Assembly: GCA_900547345.1 (NCBI GenBank)
Contig: URGG01000071.1
Span: 1-10,612, forward strand
Direction: 5' to 3'
DNA from: an uncultured Collinsella sp.
Lineage (GTDB): Bacteria; Actinomycetota; Coriobacteriia; Coriobacteriales; Coriobacteriaceae
Length of the DNA stretch: 10,612 nucleotides
This document shows positions 1 through 6,406 of this stretch, piece by piece. How positions within the stretch are numbered: position 1 is the stretch's first letter; the number at the start of each line of letters is the position of its first letter. A model generated the notes under the pieces. That model did no database searches, was not told where the DNA came from, and saw only the letters and a list, made by a program, of their open reading frames with translations. A program made the position numbers and the translations under genes.

Positions 1-549
1 TCGAGCAAAACTCCCGCCCGGCGCGGCGCGGGCGGGCGAACCCAGCCGAAACGGCACGCACTGGCAGCGGCTCACGATGGTGGGCAGCATCACGTCTGCC
101 GAGGTGCCCAACAAGATGAACATAACGCCCTCGGGCGGCTCCTCGAGTGTTTTGAGCAGTGCGTTGGCGGTGTTGGCGCGCAGCTGCTCGGCACGGTCGA
201 TGATGTAGACCTTGGCCTTGGCACGGATGGGCGCCAGAGGCACGTCGTCGAGCAGCTCGCGGGTCTGGGCAATGAGGTAGCCCGTGGCGCTCTCGGGCGT
301 GTAATAGTGCACGTCGGGGTGCGTATGGCGGGCGACGCGCACGCAGCTGTCGCATGCGCCGCAGCCGTCCTGCTCGCACAGGAAGGCCTGGGCGAGCGCC
401 CATGCGGCATCGAGCTTGCCGGCGCCGGGAGCGCCCAAAAACAGGTAGGCGTGCGATGCGCGGCCGCTGGCGACGGCGTTGGTCAAAAAGTCGCGCACGC
501 GCTCTTGGGTGTCGAGCTTGGCCAGCAGGCTTGCCTGAGCGGGGGCCAC
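1..549 (-). CDS. holB: DNA polymerase III delta' subunit (partial, C-terminus beyond window)
   Basis: This is the clamp-loader delta' subunit, part of the AAA+ complex that loads the beta sliding clamp at the replication fork. The reading frame is open for 183 codons to the left edge, so the C-terminal part is missing (the family is usually about 320-340 residues). Visible motifs are a P-loop-like GAPGAGKL at residues 39-46, four zinc-type cysteines (C58, C63, C66, C69) followed by a conserved HPDVHYY segment, and the SRC motif at 160-162 that provides the arginine finger in delta' and DnaX proteins. The P-loop has Leu after the Lys instead of Thr/Ser, which fits the non-hydrolysing delta' better than DnaX. 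The start is GTG at 547-549, one base after the tmk stop. An AAGGAGG inside the tmk end lies nine bases upstream, suggesting translational coupling. The tmk-holB order is common in bacteria. DnaX is the main alternative. Confidence 0.9.
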   Translation of the reverse strand, partial: MAPAQASLLAKLDTQERVRDFLTNAVASGRASHAYLFLGAPGAGKLDAAWALAQAFLCEQDGCGACDSCVRVARHTHPDVHYYTPESATGYLIAQTRELLDDVPLAPIRAKAKVYIIDRAEQLRANTANALLKTLEEPPEGVMFILLGTSADVMLPTIVSRCQCVPFRLGSPARAAPGGSFAR

Positions 550-550
550 G

Positions 551-1234
551 TTACTCGGCCTCCTTGGCAAGTGCGGCGGCGACGGCGTCTTGCGGGATGT
601 CGAGACCGTACGCACGAACCTGCTCGATCGTCTTCGCAAAGACTTCCTCGATGGACGCGGTCGCGTCGATGAGCTTTACGCGGTTTGGCTCCTCGGCGGC
701 AATTGCGCAAAAACCCTGGTAGACACGCTCTTGGAAGGCCATGCCCTTAGCCTCCATGCGATCTGCCGCACCGCGGTCGGCCATGCGCAGCGCCGCCTGC
801 TCGGGCGTGATGTGATAGACGAGTGTGAGCGCCGGGTGCGTACCCGCGACGGCCAGGTTGTTGGCGTCGCGCACTATCTGGCGATCGAGGCCATCGGCAA
901 ACGCCTGGTAGCAGGTCGTGGAATCGTAGAAGCGGTCGCACAGGACAACCTTGCCGGCAGCAAGGGCGGGCGCGATGACCTCGTGCACCAACTGAGCGCG
1001 TGCCGCCTCGTAGAGCAGCAACTCGCAGGTGTCGCCCATCGCCGTATTGGCAGGGTCGAGCAGCAGAGCACGGATCTTTTCGCTGATGGCGGTACCGCCC
1101 GGCTCGCGCAGGCTCACAACCTGGTAGCCAGCGAGCTCGAGCGCACGGGCAAGCAGGCGCGCCTGCGTAGATTTACCGGCGCCATCGACACCCTCGAGCG
1201 TAATGAAGCTATGTTGAGCGGGCTCAAAAGCCAT
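551..1234 (-). CDS. tmk: Thymidylate kinase (dTMP kinase)
   Basis: It phosphorylates dTMP to dTDP with ATP, the step both the salvage and de novo routes to dTTP need; it is cytosolic. The 227 residues contain the P-loop GVDGAGKST at 15-23, the REPGGT substrate loop at 43-48, the DRFYDST segment at 100-106 that contacts the nucleotide, and an arginine-rich LID around 150-163 (R150, R154, R159). Length is slightly above the usual 205-215, because of a short N-terminal extension and an Ala/Glu-rich tail. The start ATG (1232-1234) has GGAAGGGG about nine bases upstream. It is the first gene of a tmk-holB unit with a good promoter 50-80 bases upstream, and is divergent from the zinc-ribbon membrane protein gene. 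I see no missing key residue. Confidence 0.96.
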   Translation of the reverse strand: MAFEPAQHSFITLEGVDGAGKSTQARLLARALELAGYQVVSLREPGGTAISEKIRALLLDPANTAMGDTCELLLYEAARAQLVHEVIAPALAAGKVVLCDRFYDSTTCYQAFADGLDRQIVRDANNLAVAGTHPALTLVYHITPEQAALRMADRGAADRMEAKGMAFQERVYQGFCAIAAEEPNRVKLIDATASIEEVFAKTIEQVRAYGLDIPQDAVAAALAKEAE

Positions 1235-1286
1235 GGGCGCAGCCCCTTCCTACAAGGCGCGTAAATGCAGATATATCAACCAAGCC

Positions 1287-1315
1287 ATGATACCCCAGTG
1301 CTCGGTGCGTCCCAA
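1287..1315 (-). promoter_or_regulatory. Predicted sigma-70-type promoter of tmk-holB
   Basis: On the minus strand TTGGGA (1310-1315) and TATCAT (1287-1292) are separated by 17 bases, matching the consensus at four and five of six positions. Transcription would begin near 1280, about 45 bases before the tmk ATG. A GGGG run sits directly before the -10 box. The perfect hairpin repeat at 1326-1377 lies just upstream of the -35 box. Confidence 0.6.
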
Positions 1316-1322
1316 ATCCCAC

Positions 1323-1377
1323 CTAGTCATTGGGGACGTTCTTGAATGACTAGTCGTTTAAGAACGTCCCCAATGAC
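1323..1377. repeat. Hairpin repeat 1 with 18-bp perfect arms and a third arm copy in the loop
   Basis: The arms GTCATTGGGGACGTTCTT (1326-1343) and its exact complement (1360-1377) flank a 16-base loop. The outer nine bases CTAGTCATT (1323-1331) are also complementary to AATGACTAG (1345-1353), which lies mostly inside the loop, so two mutually exclusive hairpins can form. There is no T-run after the stem, so it is not a typical terminator. The GGGACGTTC core recurs in hairpin repeat 3 at 2533-2590, which suggests a dispersed repeat family. Confidence 0.85.
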
Positions 1378-1393
1378 CAAAGGCGCCTTTCCA

Positions 1394-1462
1394 AAGTTGC
1401 GGTGAAATAGGGACTGATTGAAGCTCTGAGACCGCCAAACAGTCCCTATTTCACCGCAACTT
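1394..1462. repeat. Hairpin repeat 2 with 23-bp perfect arms
   Basis: The left arm at 1394-1416 (it starts AAGTTGCGGTG and ends AGGGACTG) is exactly complementary to the right arm at 1440-1462, across a 23-base loop. The loop ends in ACCGCCAAA, an imperfect extra copy of the outer right arm (ACCGCAA). It lies between repeat 1 and the -10 box of the plus-strand gene, with the right arm ending 25 bases before that box. No T-run follows. It is probably a second dispersed intergenic repeat type; a role as an operator or a processing site is possible but unsupported. Confidence 0.85.
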
Positions 1463-1487
1463 ATGAAGGGGAATTTTGGACGCTGGG

Positions 1488-1493
1488 TATAAT
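1488..1493 (+). promoter_or_regulatory. Predicted -10 box (TATAAT) of the zinc-ribbon membrane protein gene
   Basis: A perfect TATAAT preceded by GGG lies 37 bases before the chosen ATG. No good -35 hexamer is present 16-18 bases upstream, so the promoter may be weak or activator-dependent. The right arm of hairpin repeat 2 ends 25 bases before it and overlaps the position of the -35 region's upstream flank. Confidence 0.5.
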
Positions 1494-1530
1494 CGTCGTA
1501 TTGCATTGAAATGTGGCGAAAGGAGTGGCA

Positions 1531-2514
1531 ATGTCTCGGTATTGCGCCTCGTGCGGCAAGCTTCTTGCAGATAATGCCAAGTTCTGCACCTCGTGCGGTG
1601 CACCCGTTGAGCAAACAGCCGCGAGCGATAGCCAGCCCGCTTTCGAGCAGACCGGTTCCCTCGATACGCCGCAAGCCAAGGCGGACGACCCCCTCGCCTA
1701 TCGCCCCGACCCCGCCGCAGGCCCCGCGGCCGTCGAGACCACGCAGCGCATACCCGTCGCGAGCGGCTCGTCCCAACAGGAGCCGGCTCCCGCATACGCG
1801 CCCGCTTCGCCACAGACCCCCGCCCCCAAAAAGAGCGGCACCGGGCCGCTTATCGCCGTTATCGTTGTGCTGGTGGCAATCATCATCGCCCTGGTCGTTT
1901 TCTTTGTGATCAAGCCTTTCGACAACGCCGCCACGCAGACGACTGCCGAGGTAGCTAAGCTGCACCATGACGTCGACGACGATGACCTAAAGCCTCTCGG
2001 CGATCCCAACAGCCTGTACGACGATGATGACGATGACGACGAGGATGGCGGCGAAGCAACGCTCTCCGAGCAGAACCTCTACCGCCGACTGAGCGAATAC
2101 TACGACTTGCTCGAAGATCTCGACAACTACGTCCGTGGCTGCGCGCAGAACTTCAACGGCAGCTATCTGGAAGAGGATCGAACCACCCGTCAAAATCTCG
2201 CCGACGTCGCCGAGCGCACGGAGGACACCATCGAGCAGTATTACGACATCGTCGAGGACCTAGACGTCCCGACGAGCTCCAAGAACTACAGCTCCTGGAA
2301 GGACATCATCGCCCTGTACGACGACCTGGATCACCGCATTGACGCAATCTGTGATGCCTGGGAGATCAGCCTGAAATACGCCAAGCCTGCGGACCACAAG
2401 AATGAGATCGTGGCGCCGCTGTCACGCGACAACGTGGCAGGCACTAATGACAATAAGTACCGCTTAGACTTTGAGGAGCGCTATCCCGGCGCCAAACCCG
2501 TCGAAGTGAACTAG
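1531..2514 (+). CDS. Zinc-ribbon, single-pass membrane protein of unknown function
   Basis: I do not recognise a characterised family. The 327-residue product begins with a short zinc ribbon (C5, C8, C19, C22; the CxxCG knuckles of zinc-ribbon domain proteins), then a Pro/Ala/Gln-rich linker to about residue 102, one hydrophobic segment at about 106-127 (Val/Ile-rich), and a strongly acidic region with seven Asp in a row at 164-170. The rest (about 178-285) is probably helical, rich in Tyr, Asp and Leu. With no signal peptide, the zinc ribbon should be cytoplasmic and the acidic C-terminal part outside the membrane. The start is ATG 1531 because AAGGAG lies five bases upstream; a GTG in frame at 1513 would add six residues but lacks a site. 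It is monocistronic: promoter upstream, terminator downstream. A sensory or envelope role is a guess from architecture only. Confidence 0.88.
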   Translation: MSRYCASCGKLLADNAKFCTSCGAPVEQTAASDSQPAFEQTGSLDTPQAKADDPLAYRPDPAAGPAAVETTQRIPVASGSSQQEPAPAYAPASPQTPAPKKSGTGPLIAVIVVLVAIIIALVVFFVIKPFDNAATQTTAEVAKLHHDVDDDDLKPLGDPNSLYDDDDDDDEDGGEATLSEQNLYRRLSEYYDLLEDLDNYVRGCAQNFNGSYLEEDRTTRQNLADVAERTEDTIEQYYDIVEDLDVPTSSKNYSSWKDIIALYDDLDHRIDAICDAWEISLKYAKPADHKNEIVAPLSRDNVAGTNDNKYRLDFEERYPGAKPVEVN

Positions 2515-2532
2515 CGCTTTGTCGTTCCCGAG

Positions 2533-2590
2533 CCGGCAGTTAGGGACGTTCCTAAACTGTCGGCAGAAAAGGAACGTCCCTAACTGCCGG
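2533..2590. repeat. Hairpin repeat 3 with 21-bp perfect arms and GGGACGTTC core
   Basis: The left arm at 2533-2553 (CCGGCAGTTAGGGACGTTCC plus T) pairs exactly with 2570-2590 across a 16-base loop. The loop holds AACTGTCGG (2555-2563), which can pair with CCGGCAGTT (2533-2541) at all nine positions if one G-U pair is allowed. This is the same layout as hairpin repeat 1. It lies 18 bases after the stop of the zinc-ribbon gene and three bases before the true terminator. Confidence 0.85.
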
Positions 2591-2593
2591 TCA

Positions 2594-2633
2594 AAAAAAC
2601 GAGCGAGGATCGTGGGGTCCTCGCTCGTTTTTT
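2594..2633. terminator. Bidirectional factor-independent terminator
   Basis: Six A, then CGAGCGAGGA, an eight-base loop, TCCTCGCTCG and six T: the 16-base arms are perfectly complementary, and each strand ends in a T-run. It serves the plus-strand gene ending at 2514 and topA on the minus strand ending at 2656. Confidence 0.93.
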
Positions 2634-2655
2634 AGGCAATGTTTCGACCGCGCCG

Positions 2656-5250
2656 TTACTTGTCGGAGGCTACTTTCTTGGCAGTCGACTTCTTCGCGGT
2701 CGTCTTCTTGGCGGCAGTGGCTTTCTTAGCCGTGGTCTTCTTTGCCGCCGTGGTCTTCTTTGCCGCGCTCGCCTTGGTCGCAGTCTTGCGGCCGCGGGCG
2801 GGCTTCTTCTCCTTGGTCGGGCAGTCCATGTTCACGCAGATGCGCCACGGACCGCGCGCCGTGTTGACCACCACGATGGGGGCGCCGCACTCGGGGCAGG
2901 TCTCGCCTGTCGCCTCGAGCTTGCCACGCGCCGGCAGCGGATAGCTCACGCCGCAATCGTCATAGTTGGTGCAGCGGATAAAGCGCTTGCCGCTCTTTTC
3001 GCTCTTGTGCGCGATCAGGTCGCCATGGCGTCCGGCCTCGGCGCACACCTTGCACTCGCCCACCTTAAGGTCGGGCTCGTAGTTGGTGGGGCACGTCGGG
3101 TTCACGCAAATCTCGAAGGCCTTCTGTCGGAACGGCTGGCATTTAATGCGCGGTGCACCGCACTCGGGACACACGGCGGCCTCGCCCTCGAGCGGGCTTA
3201 CCTTGACGCCGCTCGGCACCGGATAGGTCACGTCGCAGTCGGGCCAACCCATGCAGCCGATAAAGCTGCCGCGGGTCTTGGCGCTCGTCTTCATAACCAG
3301 GTCCTTGCCGCACTTGGGGCAGGCGCCCACGCGCGCATCGGCCGTGACGGCGTCACTAATGGCGTCGCCCAGCTCCTGCGTGTGCTTGAGCAGCTCGTCG
3401 AGCACGCCGGCCAGCAGCGCGCGCGAGTGCGTCACGACATGCTCTTCGGTATCCTCGCCACGCTCCACACGGGTCATATCGCCATCGAGCTCGCTGGTCA
3501 TATCGGGGCTCGTGATGCGCGGGGCAAACTGCGTCAGCGCGTCGATGATGGCGATGCCCAGCTGGCTCGGCTCAACGGGATCATTTTTGAGATAGCGCAC
3601 GGCATACAGGCGCTCGATGATGCTCGCGCGCGTGGACTTGGTACCCAGGCCGCGCTTCTCCATCTCCTGCACGAGCTTGCCCTGGCTGTAGCGCGCGGGC
3701 GGCTCGGTCTGCTTGGCCTCGAGCTTAATGTCGAACACATCGACCGTATCGCCCTGCTCCAGCGGCGGCATCTGCTCGTCGCGCTTGAGTCCGTACGGAT
3801 ACGCCTCGCGGAAACCCGGCGTCACCAGCACGTCACCCGAGGCCACGAACGGCTCGCCGTTGACGTCGAGCTCGAGCTTGGTGTTCTCGATGGTCGCGGG
3901 ACCCATGAGCGTCGCCAGGAAGCGACGGGCGATGAGGTCGTAGAGCTTGCGTTGGCCGCCATCGAGCGTGGTCGGATCGCCCTCGCCCGTGGGGTAGATA
4001 GGCGGGTGGTCGGTGGTCTCGACCTTGCCGCGCGTGGGCTTCATGGGGCCGGCGAGCACCTTTTTGCACACCGGCGCCAGCGCCGGGTTGATCTTTGCCA
4101 GGTCGCTCACCACGGCACCCAAATCGAGCGTCGCAGGGTACACGGTGTTGTCGACACGCGGGTAGCTGATAAGACCCGCCATGTAAAGGGACTCAGCGAT
4201 GCGCATGGTGCGTGCGGGCGAGATGCCCTCGGCCGCAGCGGCAGCCTGCCGCGAGGTGGGCGCCAACGGCGTGCGACGCTTGCGCTTGCGCGAGCGCTTG
4301 GTCACTGCGGCGACGGTTGCCGTCGCAACGCCGTCGACATGGCCGTACGCCGTCTCGGCAGCGTCCTTGTCGGTAAAGCGTGCCGTCTTGTGAGCGATCT
4401 TAAAGCGATCGTCCTCGGCAGCACCCTGCGCGGCACCCATACCGCGGATCTGCCAATAGTCCTCGGGCACAAACGCCATGCGCTCGCGCTCGCGCTCGAC
4501 CACCAGGGCAAGCGTCGGCGTCTGTACGCGGCCGGCGGAACGCACGTTGCCAAAGCCGCCAAACTTGGCAAGCGTCAGGTAGCGCGTCAGCACCGCGCCC
4601 CAAATGAGATCGATGTGCTGACGGCTCTCGCCGGCGTCGGCCAGGTTCTGGTCGAGCGAGACGAGATTATCGAAGGCCTGCGTGATCTCGGCCTTGGTAA
4701 ACGAAGAATACTGGGCGCGGGCGACCGGCAGGTCGGGCGCAACCTCGCGCACCTTGTTGAGGGCGTCCGAACCGATCAGCTCGCCCTCGCGATCGAAGTC
4801 CGTAGCGATGATGACGCTGTCGGACTTCTTGGCAAGGTTCTTGAGCGAGCGAATGAGCTCTTTCTCGGCCGGCAACTTAATGACGGGCGCCCAGGTGAGA
4901 TACGGCAAGCTCTCGAGCTTCCAGCCCTTGATGGAGATGCCGTCGGCAAGGAACGGCTTGCGCTTGGTGTCGTAGGGCGGACGCGCCAGGCCATCGGGTA
5001 TGTCGGCCGGCAGCATCTCGCCGTCCTCGGTGACCGAATACCAGCCCAACTTTTTATCGAACAGCACGCTGTCGCAAAAATCGGGCGCAAGGATGTGACC
5101 GGCAAGGCCGATCGTCACGCACTCCTCGCCCTTCCACTCAAAACGGTAGATGGCGGTGTTGTACACCTTGTCCTTTTTGGGCTTACCCGTGGACAGACGC
5201 TCGGCAATCTGACGCGCGGCGTCGTTTTTCTCGGCGATGATGAGCTTCAA
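2656..5250 (-). CDS. topA: DNA topoisomerase I, archaeal-type (type IA)
   Basis: It relaxes negative supercoils by cutting one DNA strand through a tyrosyl phosphodiester link. The 864 residues show a TOPRIM domain (E7; D151, D153 and E155 in ATDFDREGE), a SAGRVQTPTLALV segment at 238-250, and the catalytic tyrosine Y363 in ISYPRVDN, followed by DHPPIYPT. Four C4 zinc ribbons follow (C644/647/666/672, C694/697/715/720, C733/736/760/766, C785/788/805/810). The tail (about 813-864) is a Lys/Ala/Thr-rich histone-like DNA-binding extension. The N-terminus MKLIIAEKNDAARQIAERL resembles archaeal topoisomerase I rather than the usual bacterial one (VIVESPAKAKTI). The start is TTG 5248-5250, with AGGAG six bases upstream and an in-frame stop just before. 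It lies 54 bases after hypB and is probably the last gene of the tat-hyp-topA row. Topoisomerase III is a less likely alternative. Confidence 0.93.
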   Translation of the reverse strand: MKLIIAEKNDAARQIAERLSTGKPKKDKVYNTAIYRFEWKGEECVTIGLAGHILAPDFCDSVLFDKKLGWYSVTEDGEMLPADIPDGLARPPYDTKRKPFLADGISIKGWKLESLPYLTWAPVIKLPAEKELIRSLKNLAKKSDSVIIATDFDREGELIGSDALNKVREVAPDLPVARAQYSSFTKAEITQAFDNLVSLDQNLADAGESRQHIDLIWGAVLTRYLTLAKFGGFGNVRSAGRVQTPTLALVVERERERMAFVPEDYWQIRGMGAAQGAAEDDRFKIAHKTARFTDKDAAETAYGHVDGVATATVAAVTKRSRKRKRRTPLAPTSRQAAAAAEGISPARTMRIAESLYMAGLISYPRVDNTVYPATLDLGAVVSDLAKINPALAPVCKKVLAGPMKPTRGKVETTDHPPIYPTGEGDPTTLDGGQRKLYDLIARRFLATLMGPATIENTKLELDVNGEPFVASGDVLVTPGFREAYPYGLKRDEQMPPLEQGDTVDVFDIKLEAKQTEPPARYSQGKLVQEMEKRGLGTKSTRASIIERLYAVRYLKNDPVEPSQLGIAIIDALTQFAPRITSPDMTSELDGDMTRVERGEDTEEHVVTHSRALLAGVLDELLKHTQELGDAISDAVTADARVGACPKCGKDLVMKTSAKTRGSFIGCMGWPDCDVTYPVPSGVKVSPLEGEAAVCPECGAPRIKCQPFRQKAFEICVNPTCPTNYEPDLKVGECKVCAEAGRHGDLIAHKSEKSGKRFIRCTNYDDCGVSYPLPARGKLEATGETCPECGAPIVVVNTARGPWRICVNMDCPTKEKKPARGRKTATKASAAKKTTAAKKTTAKKATAAKKTTAKKSTAKKVASDK
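2731..2766 (-). repeat. 18-bp tandem duplication in the topA tail
   Basis: The 18-base unit CGTGGTCTTCTTTGCCGC occurs twice in direct tandem (2731-2748 and 2749-2766). On the coding strand it gives two identical Ala-Ala-Lys-Lys-Thr-Thr blocks in the lysine-rich tail. Exact identity at the DNA level points to recent slippage or duplication. Confidence 0.9.
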
Positions 5251-5304
5251 AAGAGGCTCCTATCTCGTATCTCTGCGGCTACGCCCGCCCGTATGGCGGC
5301 CGAC

Positions 5305-5988
5305 TTACGCCCTTGCTTGCTCAATCTGCCCGATGAGCCAATCGCACCAGGCATCCATGCCCTCGCCCTTGCGCGCGCTCACGGCGAACCGCGGCGCCTG
5401 CGGATTGAGGTCATCGAGTGTCTTAGTATACCTATCCATGTCAAAATCGAAAGCCGGGGCCACGTCGACCTTGTTGAGCAGCTGTGCGCCGGCGTGCTGG
5501 AAGATGCCCGGGTACTTGATAGGCTTGTCGTCGCCCTCGGGCACCGAGAGGATCATGATGGACAGGTTCTCGCCCAGGTCAAAGTCGACCGGGCAGACCA
5601 GGTTGCCCACGTTTTCGATAAAGATGACGTCGATGTTTTCCAGACCCACAGCCTGGTCGAAAGCGTCGACGGCCTCCATGATCATGTTGCCCTCGAGGTG
5701 GCACAGGCCGCCCGTGTTGATCTGGATGGCGGGCATGCCGGCTTCCTTCATGGTGATGGCGTCGACGTCCGAGGCGATATCGCCCTCGATGACGGCGCAA
5801 CGCAGGCCTGCCTTGTCACGCAGGCGCTCGTTGGTGCCCAGAATCGTGGTTGTCTTACCCGAGCCGGGGCTCGACAGCACATTGATCACATAGGTGTTTG
5901 TCTCATCAAATCGCTGACGTAGCTGATCTGCCAGGCGCTCATTGCGCGACAGAATCGGCAATGCAATATCAATCGTTTTCTCGGCCAT
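5305..5988 (-). CDS. hypB: Hydrogenase nickel incorporation GTPase HypB
   Basis: HypB is a SIMIBI-class GTPase that works with HypA to insert nickel into [NiFe]-hydrogenase precursors in the cytoplasm. The 227 residues contain the P-loop SSPGSGKTT (39-47), the metal site GGLCHLE with C96-H97 and the matching Cys C132 in NLVCPVDFD, and the guanine-specificity motif NKVD (172-175). The N-terminal high-affinity nickel motif CxxCGC and the His-rich stretch seen in some HypB proteins are absent, so it is a short-form HypB. The start is ATG 5986-5988 with AAGGAG eight bases upstream. An in-frame GTG three codons earlier overlaps that site and is rejected. It lies 55 bases after hypA and 54 bases before topA. 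Confidence 0.95.
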   Translation of the reverse strand: MAEKTIDIALPILSRNERLADQLRQRFDETNTYVINVLSSPGSGKTTTILGTNERLRDKAGLRCAVIEGDIASDVDAITMKEAGMPAIQINTGGLCHLEGNMIMEAVDAFDQAVGLENIDVIFIENVGNLVCPVDFDLGENLSIMILSVPEGDDKPIKYPGIFQHAGAQLLNKVDVAPAFDFDMDRYTKTLDDLNPQAPRFAVSARKGEGMDAWCDWLIGQIEQARA

Positions 5989-6013
5989 ACTCGGCACTCC
6001 TTACTTTGGCCCC

Positions 6014-6019
6014 TTTATA
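6014..6019 (-). promoter_or_regulatory. Possible internal -10 box (TATAAA) before hypB
   Basis: In the hypA-hypB gap the minus strand reads GGGGTATAAAGGGG, 25 bases before the hypB ATG. No good -35 hexamer is seen. The GGG-TAT arrangement also occurs at the tmk (GGGGTATCAT) and zinc-ribbon gene (GGGTATAAT) -10 boxes. It could give extra hypB-topA transcription. Confidence 0.3.
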
Positions 6020-6043
6020 CCCCGTCACCAGATGGCTGATGGG

Positions 6044-6400
6044 TTAATCATCGGGGGTTTCGATTTCGATACTGGCGATGTCGAGCTCGCGGCCGTGCAG
6101 CAGACGCACGTTGGCGCCGCCACACTGGGGACAGCGGCAATGGAAGCGGTCGTGCTCGAAGACCTCACCGCAGTCCAAGCACTCGCTTTGTGGATGGACC
6201 TCCTCCACGGCAAGCTCGCAGCCGCGCGTGAGCGGGTCCTCGTCACGAAATGTCTCCCACGCAAAGTCGAGCGCCTCGCGCACAACTTCGGTCATATCCC
6301 CGATACGCAGCGTTACCAAAACGGCGCGCGAGGCCCCCGCCCCACGCGCCGCGCGAATCACTGTATCGAGTATGCCGTTGACAATGCCAACCTCGTGCAT
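6044..6400 (-). CDS. hypA: Hydrogenase nickel insertion protein HypA
   Basis: HypA is the small nickel metallochaperone that partners HypB in maturing [NiFe] hydrogenase, and in some bacteria urease. The 118-residue protein is the normal family length. It starts MHEVGI, so H2 (with E3) of the conserved nickel site is intact. The zinc domain has C74, C77, C90 and C93 in two CxxC pairs. The ATG (6398-6400) has GAGGAG nine bases upstream; this ribosome-binding site is made by the acidic codons and stop of tatC, only six bases away, so the two genes are probably coupled. hypB follows after 55 bases. No hypC, D, E or F, and no hydrogenase subunit gene, is in the window. Confidence 0.95.
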   Translation of the reverse strand: MHEVGIVNGILDTVIRAARGAGASRAVLVTLRIGDMTEVVREALDFAWETFRDEDPLTRGCELAVEEVHPQSECLDCGEVFEHDRFHCRCPQCGGANVRLLHGRELDIASIEIETPDD

Positions 6401-6406
6401 ACCGAT

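Noticed and set aside
590..1264. A 224-codon plus-strand open frame opposite tmk
   Set aside because: tmk on the minus strand carries all family motifs; the plus-strand frame shows none.
1327..1968. A 213-codon minus-strand frame crossing the hairpin repeats and the zinc-ribbon gene
   Set aside because: It runs through two intergenic repeats and a promoter and overlaps a better gene with a ribosome-binding site and a zinc ribbon.
1323..2590. A CRISPR array or tandem repeat array made by the hairpin elements
   Set aside because: The copies are inverted-repeat units, differ in sequence, and are separated by a whole gene; there are no regular spacers or cas genes.
3007..5922. A 971-codon open frame on the plus strand opposite topA and hypB
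   Set aside because: It is antisense to two genes with clear catalytic motifs. Its His/Arg/Ala/Leu-rich composition is what a GC-rich gene gives on the opposite strand, and it has no recognisable domain.
5305..5997. A longer hypB start at GTG 5997
   Set aside because: That GTG overlaps the AAGGAG ribosome-binding site, which is correctly spaced for the ATG at 5986-5988.
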